Shown piece by piece: positions 15,108 to 23,181 of a DNA stretch of 32,543 bases. The stretch lies in assembly GCA_003021015.1 (NCBI GenBank), contig PXRK01000048.1:1-32543 (forward strand), given 5' to 3'. This DNA is from Halobacteriales archaeon QS_4_66_20. Lineage in GTDB: Archaea; Halobacteriota; Halobacteria; Halobacteriales; Haloarculaceae. The stretch's first letter is position 1, and every line of letters starts with the position of its first letter. Made by a program: the position numbers and the translations under genes. Under the pieces are notes generated by a model. That model saw only the letters and a program-made list of their open reading frames with translations. It made no database searches and was not told the DNA's origin.

Positions 15108-16271
15108 TCAGCGGCGCCGCCGTCCGACCACCGCGAGTGCCGCTATCGCAGCCAGGGCGGCGCCGATGGCGAAGCCGGCGCCGTCGTCGCCGTCGGACGG
15201 CGTCTCGGTCGCCTCGACGTCCGTGGGCGTCTCGTCGGCCATCGTCTCCGTCGGCGTCGGCGTCACAGTCGGCGTCTCAGTTGGCGTCTCAGTCGGCGTC
15301 GGCGTCGGGGTTGCCCGTGCTTCCGCAATCGCCTCCGGATGGAACGCCTCCGCGAACTGTTCGAGGGGGATCATGGTCCGCGGGCCGTGCTGGTTGAGGA
15401 AGTTTGCGTTGACCTCGATGATCTGGTCCTCCTGGACAGCGGTGGACTCCTGGATCCCGGCGACGTCAGGGAGTTCGGTGCCGGCCGAGATGATGATCCA
15501 CTCCGGATCCTCCGCGGCCAGCACCTCCTCGCTGATCTGGAAGTAGCCGCTGTCGACGTCAGCGGCCAGGTTCTCGCCCCCGGCCGTCGTGATGATGTCG
15601 TGCTCGACAGTGTTCGAGCCGGCAGTGAACGGGAACCCCAGGTTGTAGAAGACGGTCGGCCGCTCCTCGTCGGCGACGGCGTTTTCGATCGTCTCAATAG
15701 TTTCCTGCATGTCGGTGACGACCTCGTTCGCGCCCTCGCACTCGCCCACGAGCTGGCCCGACTGCCGGACGAGTTCCTGGACGTTCTCCAGGTCAGTCGC
15801 CAGCGGGTAGTGGTACACCGTCAGGCCCGCGTCGCGCAGCCCCTGGATGTTCTCCTGGGAGGTGACGTTCGGCGCGAGCACGAGGTCCGGATCAAGGTCG
15901 ACGACCGTCTCCTGGACGACCGCGCCCTGCTCGCCGACCACGTTAGTCCGCTCCTCGCTGCCCTCGAGGTACGACGTGAAGAAGTTGACTGGCATCCCCG
16001 TTACTTTCTCCCGCGCGCCGATGTCCCAGAGATGCTGGGCCACGTTCGGTGCCGTCACGACGACCTCCTCCGGCTCTTCCTCGATGACGACTGTCTCGCC
16101 TGTCGCGTCGGTCAGTTCGAGCGGATACTCGCACTCTTGCTGGGCCGGGGCGACGTCGGCCGCGGACGCTCGATCTCCGTCGACAGCGATACTCCCGTCT
16201 GCAGCGACGCCACCGACCGCCGCCGGACCGGCGGCGAGGACGACGAGCACTGCAACCAGTAGTCTCTGCAT
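15108..16271 (-). CDS. btuF: BtuF-like ABC substrate-binding protein, surface anchored
   Basis: This 387-residue periplasmic-binding-type protein belongs to the cobalamin/siderophore class (BtuF/FhuD). A Sec signal peptide (1-24) is followed by the TLTDATGETVVI-type opening (here LELTDATGETVVIEEEPEEVV). The two lobes are joined by a helix, with ligand-site segments such as VDLDPDLVLAPN. A Thr/Pro stalk (TPTPTPTETPTETP and so on) leads to a C-terminal GAGFAIGAALAAIAALAV segment and RRRR, resembling the PGF-CTERM signal handled by archaeosortase A, with Ala for Pro. It is divergent from btuC-btuD across a shared promoter region. Cobalamin is the likely ligand by family; iron chelates remain possible. 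Confidence 0.88.
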   Translation of the reverse strand: MQRLLVAVLVVLAAGPAAVGGVAADGSIAVDGDRASAADVAPAQQECEYPLELTDATGETVVIEEEPEEVVVTAPNVAQHLWDIGAREKVTGMPVNFFTSYLEGSEERTNVVGEQGAVVQETVVDLDPDLVLAPNVTSQENIQGLRDAGLTVYHYPLATDLENVQELVRQSGQLVGECEGANEVVTDMQETIETIENAVADEERPTVFYNLGFPFTAGSNTVEHDIITTAGGENLAADVDSGYFQISEEVLAAEDPEWIIISAGTELPDVAGIQESTAVQEDQIIEVNANFLNQHGPRTMIPLEQFAEAFHPEAIAEARATPTPTPTETPTETPTVTPTPTETMADETPTDVEATETPSDGDDGAGFAIGAALAAIAALAVVGRRRR

Positions 16272-16332
16272 ACCCTGGGCTGTGAGCTAATGCAACAAGT
16301 ATTTATCTAAAGAAAGTCGACTTGAGTCACGG
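16272..16332. promoter_or_regulatory. Bidirectional promoter between btuF and btuC
   Basis: This 61-bp gap contains AGTATTTATCTAAAG near its centre (about 16297-16311). The AT-rich core lies about 30 nt from each start codon and can be read as a TATA box in both directions, so the binding protein and the transporter genes may be co-controlled from one element. Confidence 0.55.
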
Positions 16333-17433
16333 ATGGGCGTGGCGACCCGAACCGCGGTCTGGTCCGGCGGGCTGTTCGGACTGTTGTGCGCGACGATCCT
16401 CGCCAGCGCGGCCCACGGGCCCGTGAGCGTCGACATTCCGGTCGTGGCGCGGGCCACACTCAACGCCGTCGCGGTTCCGGTCGCGATCGGGATCGAGATG
16501 GCGGGTGCGTCCGTCGGGAGCCTGTCACTGTCAGTGCCGATCCTAGACGTGCAGTACGCACACCCATTCTCGTTTGCAGTCCCGGAGACCGACGAGACGA
16601 TCGTCCGGGACATCCGCCTGCCGCGGATCCTGCTCGGTGCGATCGTCGGCTTCGCCCTGGCCAGCGCCGGCGCGATCATGCAGGGGTTTTTCCGCAACCC
16701 GATGGCCGACCCGTCGATCATCGGCGTCTCGTCGGGGGCCGCGCTCGGTGCTGTCGCGACCATCGCGTTCCCGCTCGCAATCCCGTTCGGGCTGCAGACG
16801 GCCGCGTTCGTCGGCGCGCTGCTTGCGGCGTTCGGCGTCTACGTGATCGCGACCGAGGACGGCCGCACGCCGGTGGCGACGCTGTTGCTCGCCGGCATCG
16901 CGATCCAGACGTTTCTCGGCGCGGTCATCTCCTACATGCTGCTGCAGTCCGGCGAGAGCCTGGAGGAGGCGGTGCTGTGGCTGATGGGCCACCTCCAGTA
17001 CAGCACCTGGGGTCGAGTCGAGGCGACACTCCCGGTCACGGTCCTGATTTTCGCCGTTCTGCTCGTCTACGCACGCGACCTGAACGTCCTCCTGCTCGGC
17101 GAGGAGGACGCCCACGCGCTGGGCATCGAGGTCGAGCGGACCAAGCGACTCCTGCTCGCCGGGTCGAGCGTCATCACCGCGGCGGCTGTGGCCGTCGCCG
17201 GCGTCATCGGCTTCGTCGGCCTGATCGTCCCGCACATGATGCGGCTGGTGGTCGGGCCGGATCACCGGATTCTGCTGCCGACGAGCGCACTCGCGGGCGC
17301 GACGTTTCTTGTGCTGGCCGACACCGTCGCGAGAACGGGGCCGGCCGAGGTGCCGGTCGGCATTGTGACGGCCGCCGTCGGAGCGCCGTTTTTCCTGTTC
17401 CTGCTGCGCCGCCGGGAGGTGCACGCGCTGTGA
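16333..17433 (+). CDS. btuC: BtuC/FecCD-type ABC permease
   Basis: This 366-residue polytopic permease has about ten hydrophobic helices and the family blocks [42 protein letters not shown] and [14 protein letters not shown] (the last near 285-300). These pair with a BtuD-type ATPase to move cobalamin or metal chelates inward. It differs from many homologues in a longer hydrophobic N-terminal segment (about 1-85). Its stop overlaps the GTG of the next gene by four bases (GTGA), indicating translational coupling. Confidence 0.92.
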   Translation: MGVATRTAVWSGGLFGLLCATILASAAHGPVSVDIPVVARATLNAVAVPVAIGIEMAGASVGSLSLSVPILDVQYAHPFSFAVPETDETIVRDIRLPRILLGAIVGFALASAGAIMQGFFRNPMADPSIIGVSSGAALGAVATIAFPLAIPFGLQTAAFVGALLAAFGVYVIATEDGRTPVATLLLAGIAIQTFLGAVISYMLLQSGESLEEAVLWLMGHLQYSTWGRVEATLPVTVLIFAVLLVYARDLNVLLLGEEDAHALGIEVERTKRLLLAGSSVITAAAVAVAGVIGFVGLIVPHMMRLVVGPDHRILLPTSALAGATFLVLADTVARTGPAEVPVGIVTAAVGAPFFLFLLRRREVHAL

Positions 17434-18608
17434 TCGACGTTGACGGCGTCTCGCTGTCGTTCGGCGACGTCCCGGTGCTCGACGGGGTCGACCTCCGGGT
17501 CGAGCAGGGCGAACTTGTCGGTCTGGTCGGCCCGAACGGCGCCGGCAAGACCACGCTGTTGCGGGCGATCAACGGCATCCTCGACCCGGACGCCGGCGAC
17601 GCCCGGCTTGCGGGCGAACCGGTCGCCGAGCTGTCCGCCCGGGAGGTCAGCCGACAGCTCGCGACCGTCCCACAGGACACCCACGTCGGCTTCGCGTTCA
17701 CCGCCGAACAGATCGTCGAGATGGGGCGGACGCCGCACCGCTCGCGGCTGGACTGGACCGACGACGACGATCCGGTGGACGCGGCGCTGGAACGAACTCG
17801 GACCGACCACCTCCGGGACCGCAGCGTCGACGACCTCAGCGGGGGTGAGCGCCAGCGCGTCCTGCTCGCCCGCGCGCTCGCACAGGAGCCCGCCGCGCTG
17901 CTGCTCGACGAGCCGACCGCCAGCCTCGACATCAACCACCAGATCCGCGTCCTGGGGCTCGTCGAGGACCTGGTCGCGGAGGGCCGGGCGGCGCTCGCCG
18001 CGATCCACGACCTGGATCTGGCGGCGCGCTTCTGTGACAGGCTCGTCCTGTTGCACGACGGCGGGATTGGGGCTGCTGGGCCGCCCGAGACCGTCCTCCG
18101 CGATCCGGTGCTCGGCGAGGCGTTCGAGACGACGGCGGCCGTGACCGACAACCCCGTGACCGGCACGCCGACGGTCACGGCGGTCGCGGATCGGACGGCG
18201 CGGGACGGCCGCGTCCACGTCGGGGGCGGCGGTGAGAGCGGCCGTGCTGCGATCCGGACACTCTGGCGAGCCGGCTACGACGTCTCCATCGGACCGGTGC
18301 CCGAGGGCGACGTCGCCGCGGCACTCGCAGAGCACCTGGACCTGCCCGTCGTCACGGCCCAGGCGTTCGGCGTACCGGACGACGCAACCCGGGAGCGCAC
18401 ACGGCGGTTCGCCGAGACTGCGGATGCGGTCGTCCTGACCGGCGACCCGGGCAGTGACATCGTCGCGACTGCCGCGGATGAGAGTTCGCCTATTCACGCG
18501 TCGTTCAACGACGGGCCGCACGCAGTGGCCCGCGGCGACGGCGGACAGCTCACGGTGGTCGACAGCGAGGGCGCGCTCCTGACAGCCGTCGAGGAACACC
18601 TCGGGTAG
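17430..18608 (+). CDS. btuD: BtuD-type ABC ATPase with C-terminal extension
   Basis: This 392-residue ATPase starts at a GTG overlapping the permease stop. Walker A is GPNGAGKT (34-41), the signature is LSGGERQRV, Walker B is [12 protein letters not shown], and the switch His is in [10 protein letters not shown]. The ATPase core ends near 245. A further 140 residues (about 250-392) form an alpha/beta region with a glycine loop ([13 protein letters not shown]) and regularly spaced strand-helix units. It resembles a Rossmann-like or nucleotide-binding fold and occurs on some haloarchaeal BtuD proteins. Its job is unknown; sensing a ligand or a corrinoid intermediate is a guess. A frame continuing upstream through the permease gene is only overlap. 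Confidence 0.9.
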   Translation: MIDVDGVSLSFGDVPVLDGVDLRVEQGELVGLVGPNGAGKTTLLRAINGILDPDAGDARLAGEPVAELSAREVSRQLATVPQDTHVGFAFTAEQIVEMGRTPHRSRLDWTDDDDPVDAALERTRTDHLRDRSVDDLSGGERQRVLLARALAQEPAALLLDEPTASLDINHQIRVLGLVEDLVAEGRAALAAIHDLDLAARFCDRLVLLHDGGIGAAGPPETVLRDPVLGEAFETTAAVTDNPVTGTPTVTAVADRTARDGRVHVGGGGESGRAAIRTLWRAGYDVSIGPVPEGDVAAALAEHLDLPVVTAQAFGVPDDATRERTRRFAETADAVVLTGDPGSDIVATAADESSPIHASFNDGPHAVARGDGGQLTVVDSEGALLTAVEEHLG

Positions 18609-18675
18609 CCGGCCCGCGTTCCCGCGACCTGAGAGAAAACACACAACCTAAGTGCATGCTGTCAAAGGTAGGGGT

Positions 18676-20085
18676 ATGTACCCGAGCCGGCCCCGAACGA
18701 CGACGTGGCTCGCGGCTGCCGCGGTGAGCGTCTACCTGCTCGTCGTGGTCGGCGCGACCGCCTCGCTCGCCGACGCCGCGGAGGCGTGTTCGGGCTGGCC
18801 GGTCTGCTCCGGTGCGGGGAGCGACCCGGCCGTCCTCGTCGCGATGGGCCACCGGCTGACCGCAGCAGTCGTCGGACTGATCGTCCTCGGCGCGGTCGCC
18901 GTGACCCTCCAGTCTGACGCCTCCCGCCGGAGCAAAACCGCGGCCCTCGCCGGCCTCGCGCTCTACCCGGTCCAGATCGGCGTCGGCGCACTGCTCGCGA
19001 CCGCCGCCGGCGCCGGGCCGATCCCGGGGCTGCACCTCGGCGTCGGTGTCGCCATCTTCGGCTCGCTCCTGCTGGCGCTGGCCTGGCAACTCGAAGCCGA
19101 GACGGGCAGCGCCGACGAGGAGACGCTGGATCCCGGGACGCTCGAACCGCCCGAACAGGAGCCGGCTACCGAGGAGGACCCCGCCGGGACGCCGTTCGCC
19201 GAGCAGCCGCTCGGTGCACGGCTCAGGGCCCGCACCTTTGCCTACTTCCGGCTGACCAAGCCGCGGCTGATGTGGCTGCTCTGCCTGGTCGCCGCAGCCG
19301 CGATGGCGCTCGCTGGCGGCGGCACCGGCCTCGACGTTCGGACGATCGTCCTGACGCTCGGCGGTGGCGTGCTGGCGATCGGCGCCAGCGGCACGTTCAA
19401 CCACGTCCTGGAGCGCGACCGCGACAAGCGGATGTCGCGGACGAGCGACCGCCCGGTGGCGACCCACCAGATCCCGCTGCGCAACGCTGTCGCGTTCGGC
19501 GTCACGCTCGCGATCGCCTCGATCGCCGTGTTCCTGCAGGTCAACGCTCTCGCGGCCGCGCTGGGGCTGGTCGCCATCCTGTTTTACAGCGTCATCTACA
19601 CGCTGGTCCTCAAGCCCAACACCGTCCAGAACACGGTCATCGGCGGCGCTGCGGGCGCGCTGCCGGCGCTGATCGGCTGGGCGGCCGTCACGGGGCGGAT
19701 CGACGTGGCGGGCCTGGCGCTGGCCGGACTGATCTTCGTCTGGACGCCCGCGCACTTCTACAACCTGGCGCTGGCGTACCGCGACGATTACGAGCGCGGC
19801 GGCTTCCCGATGATGCCGGTCGTCCGCGGCGAGACCACCACACGCAAGCACATCCTGCTGTGGCTCGGAGCCCCCCTCGCGACGGCCACCGCCTTGCTGT
19901 GGCTCACGACCCTCGGCTGGCTGACCGCCGCGACGACCACTGTCGTGGGGACGGGGTTCCTCTGGGCCGTGGTCCGCCTGCACCGCGAGCAGACTGAAGG
20001 CGCGGCGTTGCGCGCGTTCCACGCCTCGAACGCGTACCTCGGCCTGGTGCTGATCGCTATCGTCGTCGACGCGCTGGCCGTGTGA
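18676..20085 (+). CDS. ctaB: Protoheme IX farnesyltransferase with CtaA-like N-terminal half
   Basis: This 469-residue membrane protein makes heme O for terminal oxidases. The N-terminal 150 residues have four membrane spans and the LVVVGATASLADA...CSGWPVC pattern of heme A synthase (CtaA), though only about half of that protein. A charged linker follows (about 150-185), then a CtaB prenyltransferase with LTKPRLMWLL, the metal/prenyl-phosphate motif NHVLERDRDKRMSRTSDRP, and YRDDYERGGFPMMPVVRG. A TATA-like ACCTAAG about 25 nt before the ATG at 18676 supports that start over the GTG at 18652. The stop codon's last base is the first base of a family-B element. Such fusions are usual in haloarchaea. 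Confidence 0.92.
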   Translation: MYPSRPRTTTWLAAAAVSVYLLVVVGATASLADAAEACSGWPVCSGAGSDPAVLVAMGHRLTAAVVGLIVLGAVAVTLQSDASRRSKTAALAGLALYPVQIGVGALLATAAGAGPIPGLHLGVGVAIFGSLLLALAWQLEAETGSADEETLDPGTLEPPEQEPATEEDPAGTPFAEQPLGARLRARTFAYFRLTKPRLMWLLCLVAAAAMALAGGGTGLDVRTIVLTLGGGVLAIGASGTFNHVLERDRDKRMSRTSDRPVATHQIPLRNAVAFGVTLAIASIAVFLQVNALAAALGLVAILFYSVIYTLVLKPNTVQNTVIGGAAGALPALIGWAAVTGRIDVAGLALAGLIFVWTPAHFYNLALAYRDDYERGGFPMMPVVRGETTTRKHILLWLGAPLATATALLWLTTLGWLTAATTTVVGTGFLWAVVRLHREQTEGAALRAFHASNAYLGLVLIAIVVDALAV

Positions 20086-20195
20086 TAGTGATTATTGCGA
20101 TTGTTTTCTGAGTCACATCGTCGTCTCGGGAATGTCACGGGCTGAAACCGGTGGCTGACGAATCGACGGCGGTAAAGAGTCGCAATAATCACTAT
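20085..20195 (+). repeat. Family-B element, 111 bp
   Basis: The ends are ATAGTGATTATTGCGA and its exact complement. It aligns without gaps to the reverse of 9890-10000 and, in the same direction, to 32341-32451. It begins at the last base of the ctaB TGA stop. No gene lies in 20086-20256. Confidence 0.85.
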
Positions 20196-20256
20196 AAGGC
20201 GGTCCTGGGGGGTCCGGCATCGCAAGTTGTTTGTCGTGCCGTCACGAAAACGAATC

Positions 20257-20490
20257 ATGTCGGAAGTCGAAATCGAGTACTGCGTTCCGTGCGGGTTCCG
20301 CGACAGGGCACTCGACGTCCAGCAGGCCATCCTGAACAGCCTCGAACAGGAACTGGATTCCATAGCGCTCGTGATGGGCGACCACGGCGTCTTCACGGTC
20401 AGCGTCGACGGCGATGTCGTCTACGACAAGGCCGAAGACGAGTTCGACGTCGACGACATCGTCCGGGAACTCCGGGCGGCGACGGCGTAG
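20257..20490 (+). CDS. Rdx-family (SelT/SelW/SelH-like) thioredoxin-fold protein
   Basis: This 77-residue protein opens MSEVEIEYCVPCGF. The CxxC pair (Cys9, Cys12) directly after the first strand is the Rdx redox motif, with cysteine where SelW has selenocysteine. Length and the later VFTVSVDGDVVYDK strands fit the family. A role in thiol redox balance is inferred from the family; the partner is unknown. The ATG at 20257 is preferred because ten upstream in-frame codons overlap nothing conserved. The ABC-2 genes start 54 bp downstream on the same strand. Confidence 0.85.
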   Translation: MSEVEIEYCVPCGFRDRALDVQQAILNSLEQELDSIALVMGDHGVFTVSVDGDVVYDKAEDEFDVDDIVRELRAATA

Positions 20491-20544
20491 CAACGGACCG
20501 CTCCGATCCGAACGACATTTCTTTCGCCGCCCGAACCCACAGGT

Positions 20545-21492
20545 ATGACCGTCCTGGCCGCCGCCGACGTTTCGAAGACCTACGGCGACACCGTCGCACT
20601 CGACGGCGTCTCGGTGTCCGTCGACGCTGGCGAGGTGTTCGCACTCGTCGGCCCGAACGGCGCGGGCAAGACCACGCTGGTCCGTGCGCTGACGGGCACC
20701 ATCGACGTCGACGGGGACGTGAGTCTGTTCGGCGGCGCCCCGGGCGACGCCAACCGCGAGCGGATCGGCCTGCTTCCCCAGGAGTTCGATCCCCCGGCGC
20801 GGTTGACGCCGCGGGAACTGCTGGCGTACTACGGGGGCCTCTACGACGACCACCGGCCGATCGACCCGCTGCTCGCCGACCTCGGCGTCGCCGACGCGGC
20901 CGACACCTACTACGAGAACCTCTCGGGCGGGCAGAAACGGCGAACCTGCGTGGCTGTCGCCCTGATCAACGACCCCGGTCTGCTGGTGATCGACGAGCCG
21001 ACGACCGGGATCGACCCTGCCGGCAGGCGACAGCTGTGGGGGCTGCTGGCGGACCTCGCGGCCGGTGGCACGACGATTCTGCTCACGACCCACTACATGG
21101 CCGAGGCCGAGCACCTCGCGGACCGTGTGGGCCTGCTCGCCGACGGGGAACTGGTCGCCGTCGACGAACCCGGCTCGCTGATCGCGACCCACGGCGGCGA
21201 AAACATCCTGCTCCTGGATGGGGTGACCGACGACGCCTCGGGACTGCTCGATCGGGCGACGACGCAGGTGGACGGGCGGCTCACTGTCAGGAACGTCGAG
21301 CCCGCGGAGATCGGGCGGATCGTCGAGGCGCTCGATGAGCACGGCGTCGAGTACGACGCGCTGACGTGGCGGGAACCGGATTTGGAGGACGTGTACCTGG
21401 CGCTCGCCGGCGACGAGGAGGGTGCGGTCGCGGGCGCCGACGGACCGATCGACGCGCCGCTCGATTCGGTTGCGGGGAGTGGTGAGCCGTGA
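20545..21492 (+). CDS. ABC-2 type exporter ATPase
   Basis: This 315-residue ATPase has Walker A GPNGAGKT (36-43), the Q-loop in LLPQEFD, signature LSGGQKRR, Walker B LLVIDEPTTGIDP and the switch His in LLTTHYMAEAEHLADR. The C-terminal 90 residues form the usual exporter-type accessory domain ending in an acidic tail. It belongs to the multidrug/nodulation-type ABC-2 group and works with the next gene, whose GTG overlaps this stop codon by four bases. The cargo cannot be told from the sequence. Confidence 0.93.
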   Translation: MTVLAAADVSKTYGDTVALDGVSVSVDAGEVFALVGPNGAGKTTLVRALTGTIDVDGDVSLFGGAPGDANRERIGLLPQEFDPPARLTPRELLAYYGGLYDDHRPIDPLLADLGVADAADTYYENLSGGQKRRTCVAVALINDPGLLVIDEPTTGIDPAGRRQLWGLLADLAAGGTTILLTTHYMAEAEHLADRVGLLADGELVAVDEPGSLIATHGGENILLLDGVTDDASGLLDRATTQVDGRLTVRNVEPAEIGRIVEALDEHGVEYDALTWREPDLEDVYLALAGDEEGAVAGADGPIDAPLDSVAGSGEP

Positions 21493-22274
21493 CGCGGGCC
21501 GGGCGGGTGCTGGCGACGACGCGGGCCGGCTGGGCCAGCTTCCTGCGCCGGCGGACGGCGGTCTTTTTCACGTTTTTCTTCCCCGCGATCATCGTGGTCA
21601 TCTTCGGCGCGCTCGTCGGCACTCAGCCGACCGGCGGCGGGCTGTTCGCCGAGCCGACCGGCTGGTACTTCGCGGGCTACCTCGGCGTCGTCGTGCTGTT
21701 CACGCCCCTGTCGCGCGTCGGCAGCGAGGTGAGCCGCCACCGCGAGGGGGCCCAGTTCGAGAAACTGACGACGACTCCGCTGCGGCGGTGGGAGTGGCTG
21801 CTCTCCCAGACGCTGGTCAACACCGCTATCATCGGTCTCGCGTCGCTCCTGTTGCTGGGACTGCTGGTTGCGGTGACGGACGCGGACCTGACGCTCTCCG
21901 CGCTGACGGTGCTGGTCGTCCCGTTCGTCGCGCTCGGTGTTGGGACGTTCTGTGCGGTCGGGTCGATCCTCGGGAGCGTCGTCTCCTCGCAGGACGGCGT
22001 GATCGCGGCGAGCAACGGGCTCGCAATCCCGCTGTTGTTCCTCTCCGAAGCGCTCGTCACCGCCGACATGCTGCCCGAGTGGCTCCCGCTGGGCCTCTCT
22101 CCGCTGACGTACTTCACGCGGGGCGTCCGGGCCGTCACGTTCGACATCGACGCAGCGACGTCCTCGCTTGCGGGCCAGTCCGTCCCCGCTCCGTGGACCG
22201 ATCTGATCGTACTCGCCGGGTTCGCCCTCGTCCTGTTTCTCATCGCGGCGGCGGCACTGCCGCGGGCCGACTGA
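21489..22274 (+). CDS. ABC-2 type exporter permease
   Basis: This 261-residue permease has six predicted membrane helices in ABC-2 order. Family features are the FLRRRTAVFFTFFFPAII first helix, the cytoplasmic EGAQFEKLTTTPLRRWEW coupling segment, and the LPLGLSPLTYFTRGVR segment before the last helices. It starts at a GTG overlapping the ATPase stop, so the two subunits are translationally coupled and should form one homodimeric exporter. Confidence 0.92.
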   Translation: MTRAGRVLATTRAGWASFLRRRTAVFFTFFFPAIIVVIFGALVGTQPTGGGLFAEPTGWYFAGYLGVVVLFTPLSRVGSEVSRHREGAQFEKLTTTPLRRWEWLLSQTLVNTAIIGLASLLLLGLLVAVTDADLTLSALTVLVVPFVALGVGTFCAVGSILGSVVSSQDGVIAASNGLAIPLLFLSEALVTADMLPEWLPLGLSPLTYFTRGVRAVTFDIDAATSSLAGQSVPAPWTDLIVLAGFALVLFLIAAAALPRAD

Positions 22275-22340
22275 TCGGTAGCTCCCGGCGACGCGGACGG
22301 ATCCCGCAACTACTTACTCGGGAGTGCCCCAACGACGCGT

Positions 22341-23159
22341 ATGAAGCGCGTACGGTTCCGCGATCCCGCGGGCACGGTTCGGACGGGCACCTGGGTCGAC
22401 GACGACGGCACAGTCGCCGACGACACCGGCACAGTCGCCGACGACGACGGCGCACCAGCAGACGACACCACTGCCGGCGTCGGGGGTCAGATCGCCTTCG
22501 GCAATCGGACGTACGACCCCGTCGAGGTGGACGTACTGGCCCCCTCCGAGCCGTCGAAAATCGTCTGCATCGGGCGCAACTACGCCAAGCACGCCGACGA
22601 ACTCGGGAGCGAGGTCCCGGACCGGCCGCTGCTGTTCCTCAAACCGCAAAACGCCGTCGCCAGCCACGGCAGCACGGTCACGCTCCCGGCCGGCAAGGAT
22701 CGGATCGACTACGAGGCCGAACTCGCCGTCGTCATCGGCGAGCAAGCCCGCCACGTCGACGCCGCAAACGCGATGGACGTCGTCGCGGGCTACACCTGCC
22801 TCGTCGACCTCTCGAACCGCGACGACCAGAACCAGGAACAGAACTGGGTGCGCGGCAAAGCGTTCGACAACGCCGCACCGATGGGACCTGTCCTGGCCTC
22901 GCCGGAGCACGTCCCCGACGACGCAACCATCGAACTCCGACAGAACGGCGAGGTCCGCCAGCACTCGACGCTCGATCACATGATCTTCCCCGTCCCCGAA
23001 CTGATCGAGGAGATCACCACCTACCTGACGCTCGAACGCGGGGACGTGATCGCCACCGGCACGCCGGAGGGGGTCGGGCCGCTCTCCGATGGCGACGAGA
23101 TCACGGTCGAGATCGAGGGCGTCGGGCAACTGCGGCACACCGTCAGCATTCCGGAGTAA
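22341..23159 (+). CDS. Fumarylacetoacetate hydrolase family enzyme
   Basis: This 272-residue FAH-fold enzyme has the metal-binding and catalytic blocks IGRNYAKHADE, IDYEAELAVVIG, DLSNRDDQ, KAFDNAAPMGP and TGTPEGVGPL. The family includes acylpyruvate hydrolases, oxaloacetate decarboxylases and homoprotocatechuate isomerases, all Mg-dependent; which one this is cannot be decided here. An N-terminal stretch (about 18-45) contains a short duplicated GTVADD segment of acidic residues, encoded by a direct DNA repeat, that looks like a lineage-specific expansion. It is convergent with the helicase gene, 22 bp away. Confidence 0.92.
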   Translation: MKRVRFRDPAGTVRTGTWVDDDGTVADDTGTVADDDGAPADDTTAGVGGQIAFGNRTYDPVEVDVLAPSEPSKIVCIGRNYAKHADELGSEVPDRPLLFLKPQNAVASHGSTVTLPAGKDRIDYEAELAVVIGEQARHVDAANAMDVVAGYTCLVDLSNRDDQNQEQNWVRGKAFDNAAPMGPVLASPEHVPDDATIELRQNGEVRQHSTLDHMIFPVPELIEEITTYLTLERGDVIATGTPEGVGPLSDGDEITVEIEGVGQLRHTVSIPE

Positions 23160-23181
23160 CAACTGCTAACCGCGACGTCGA

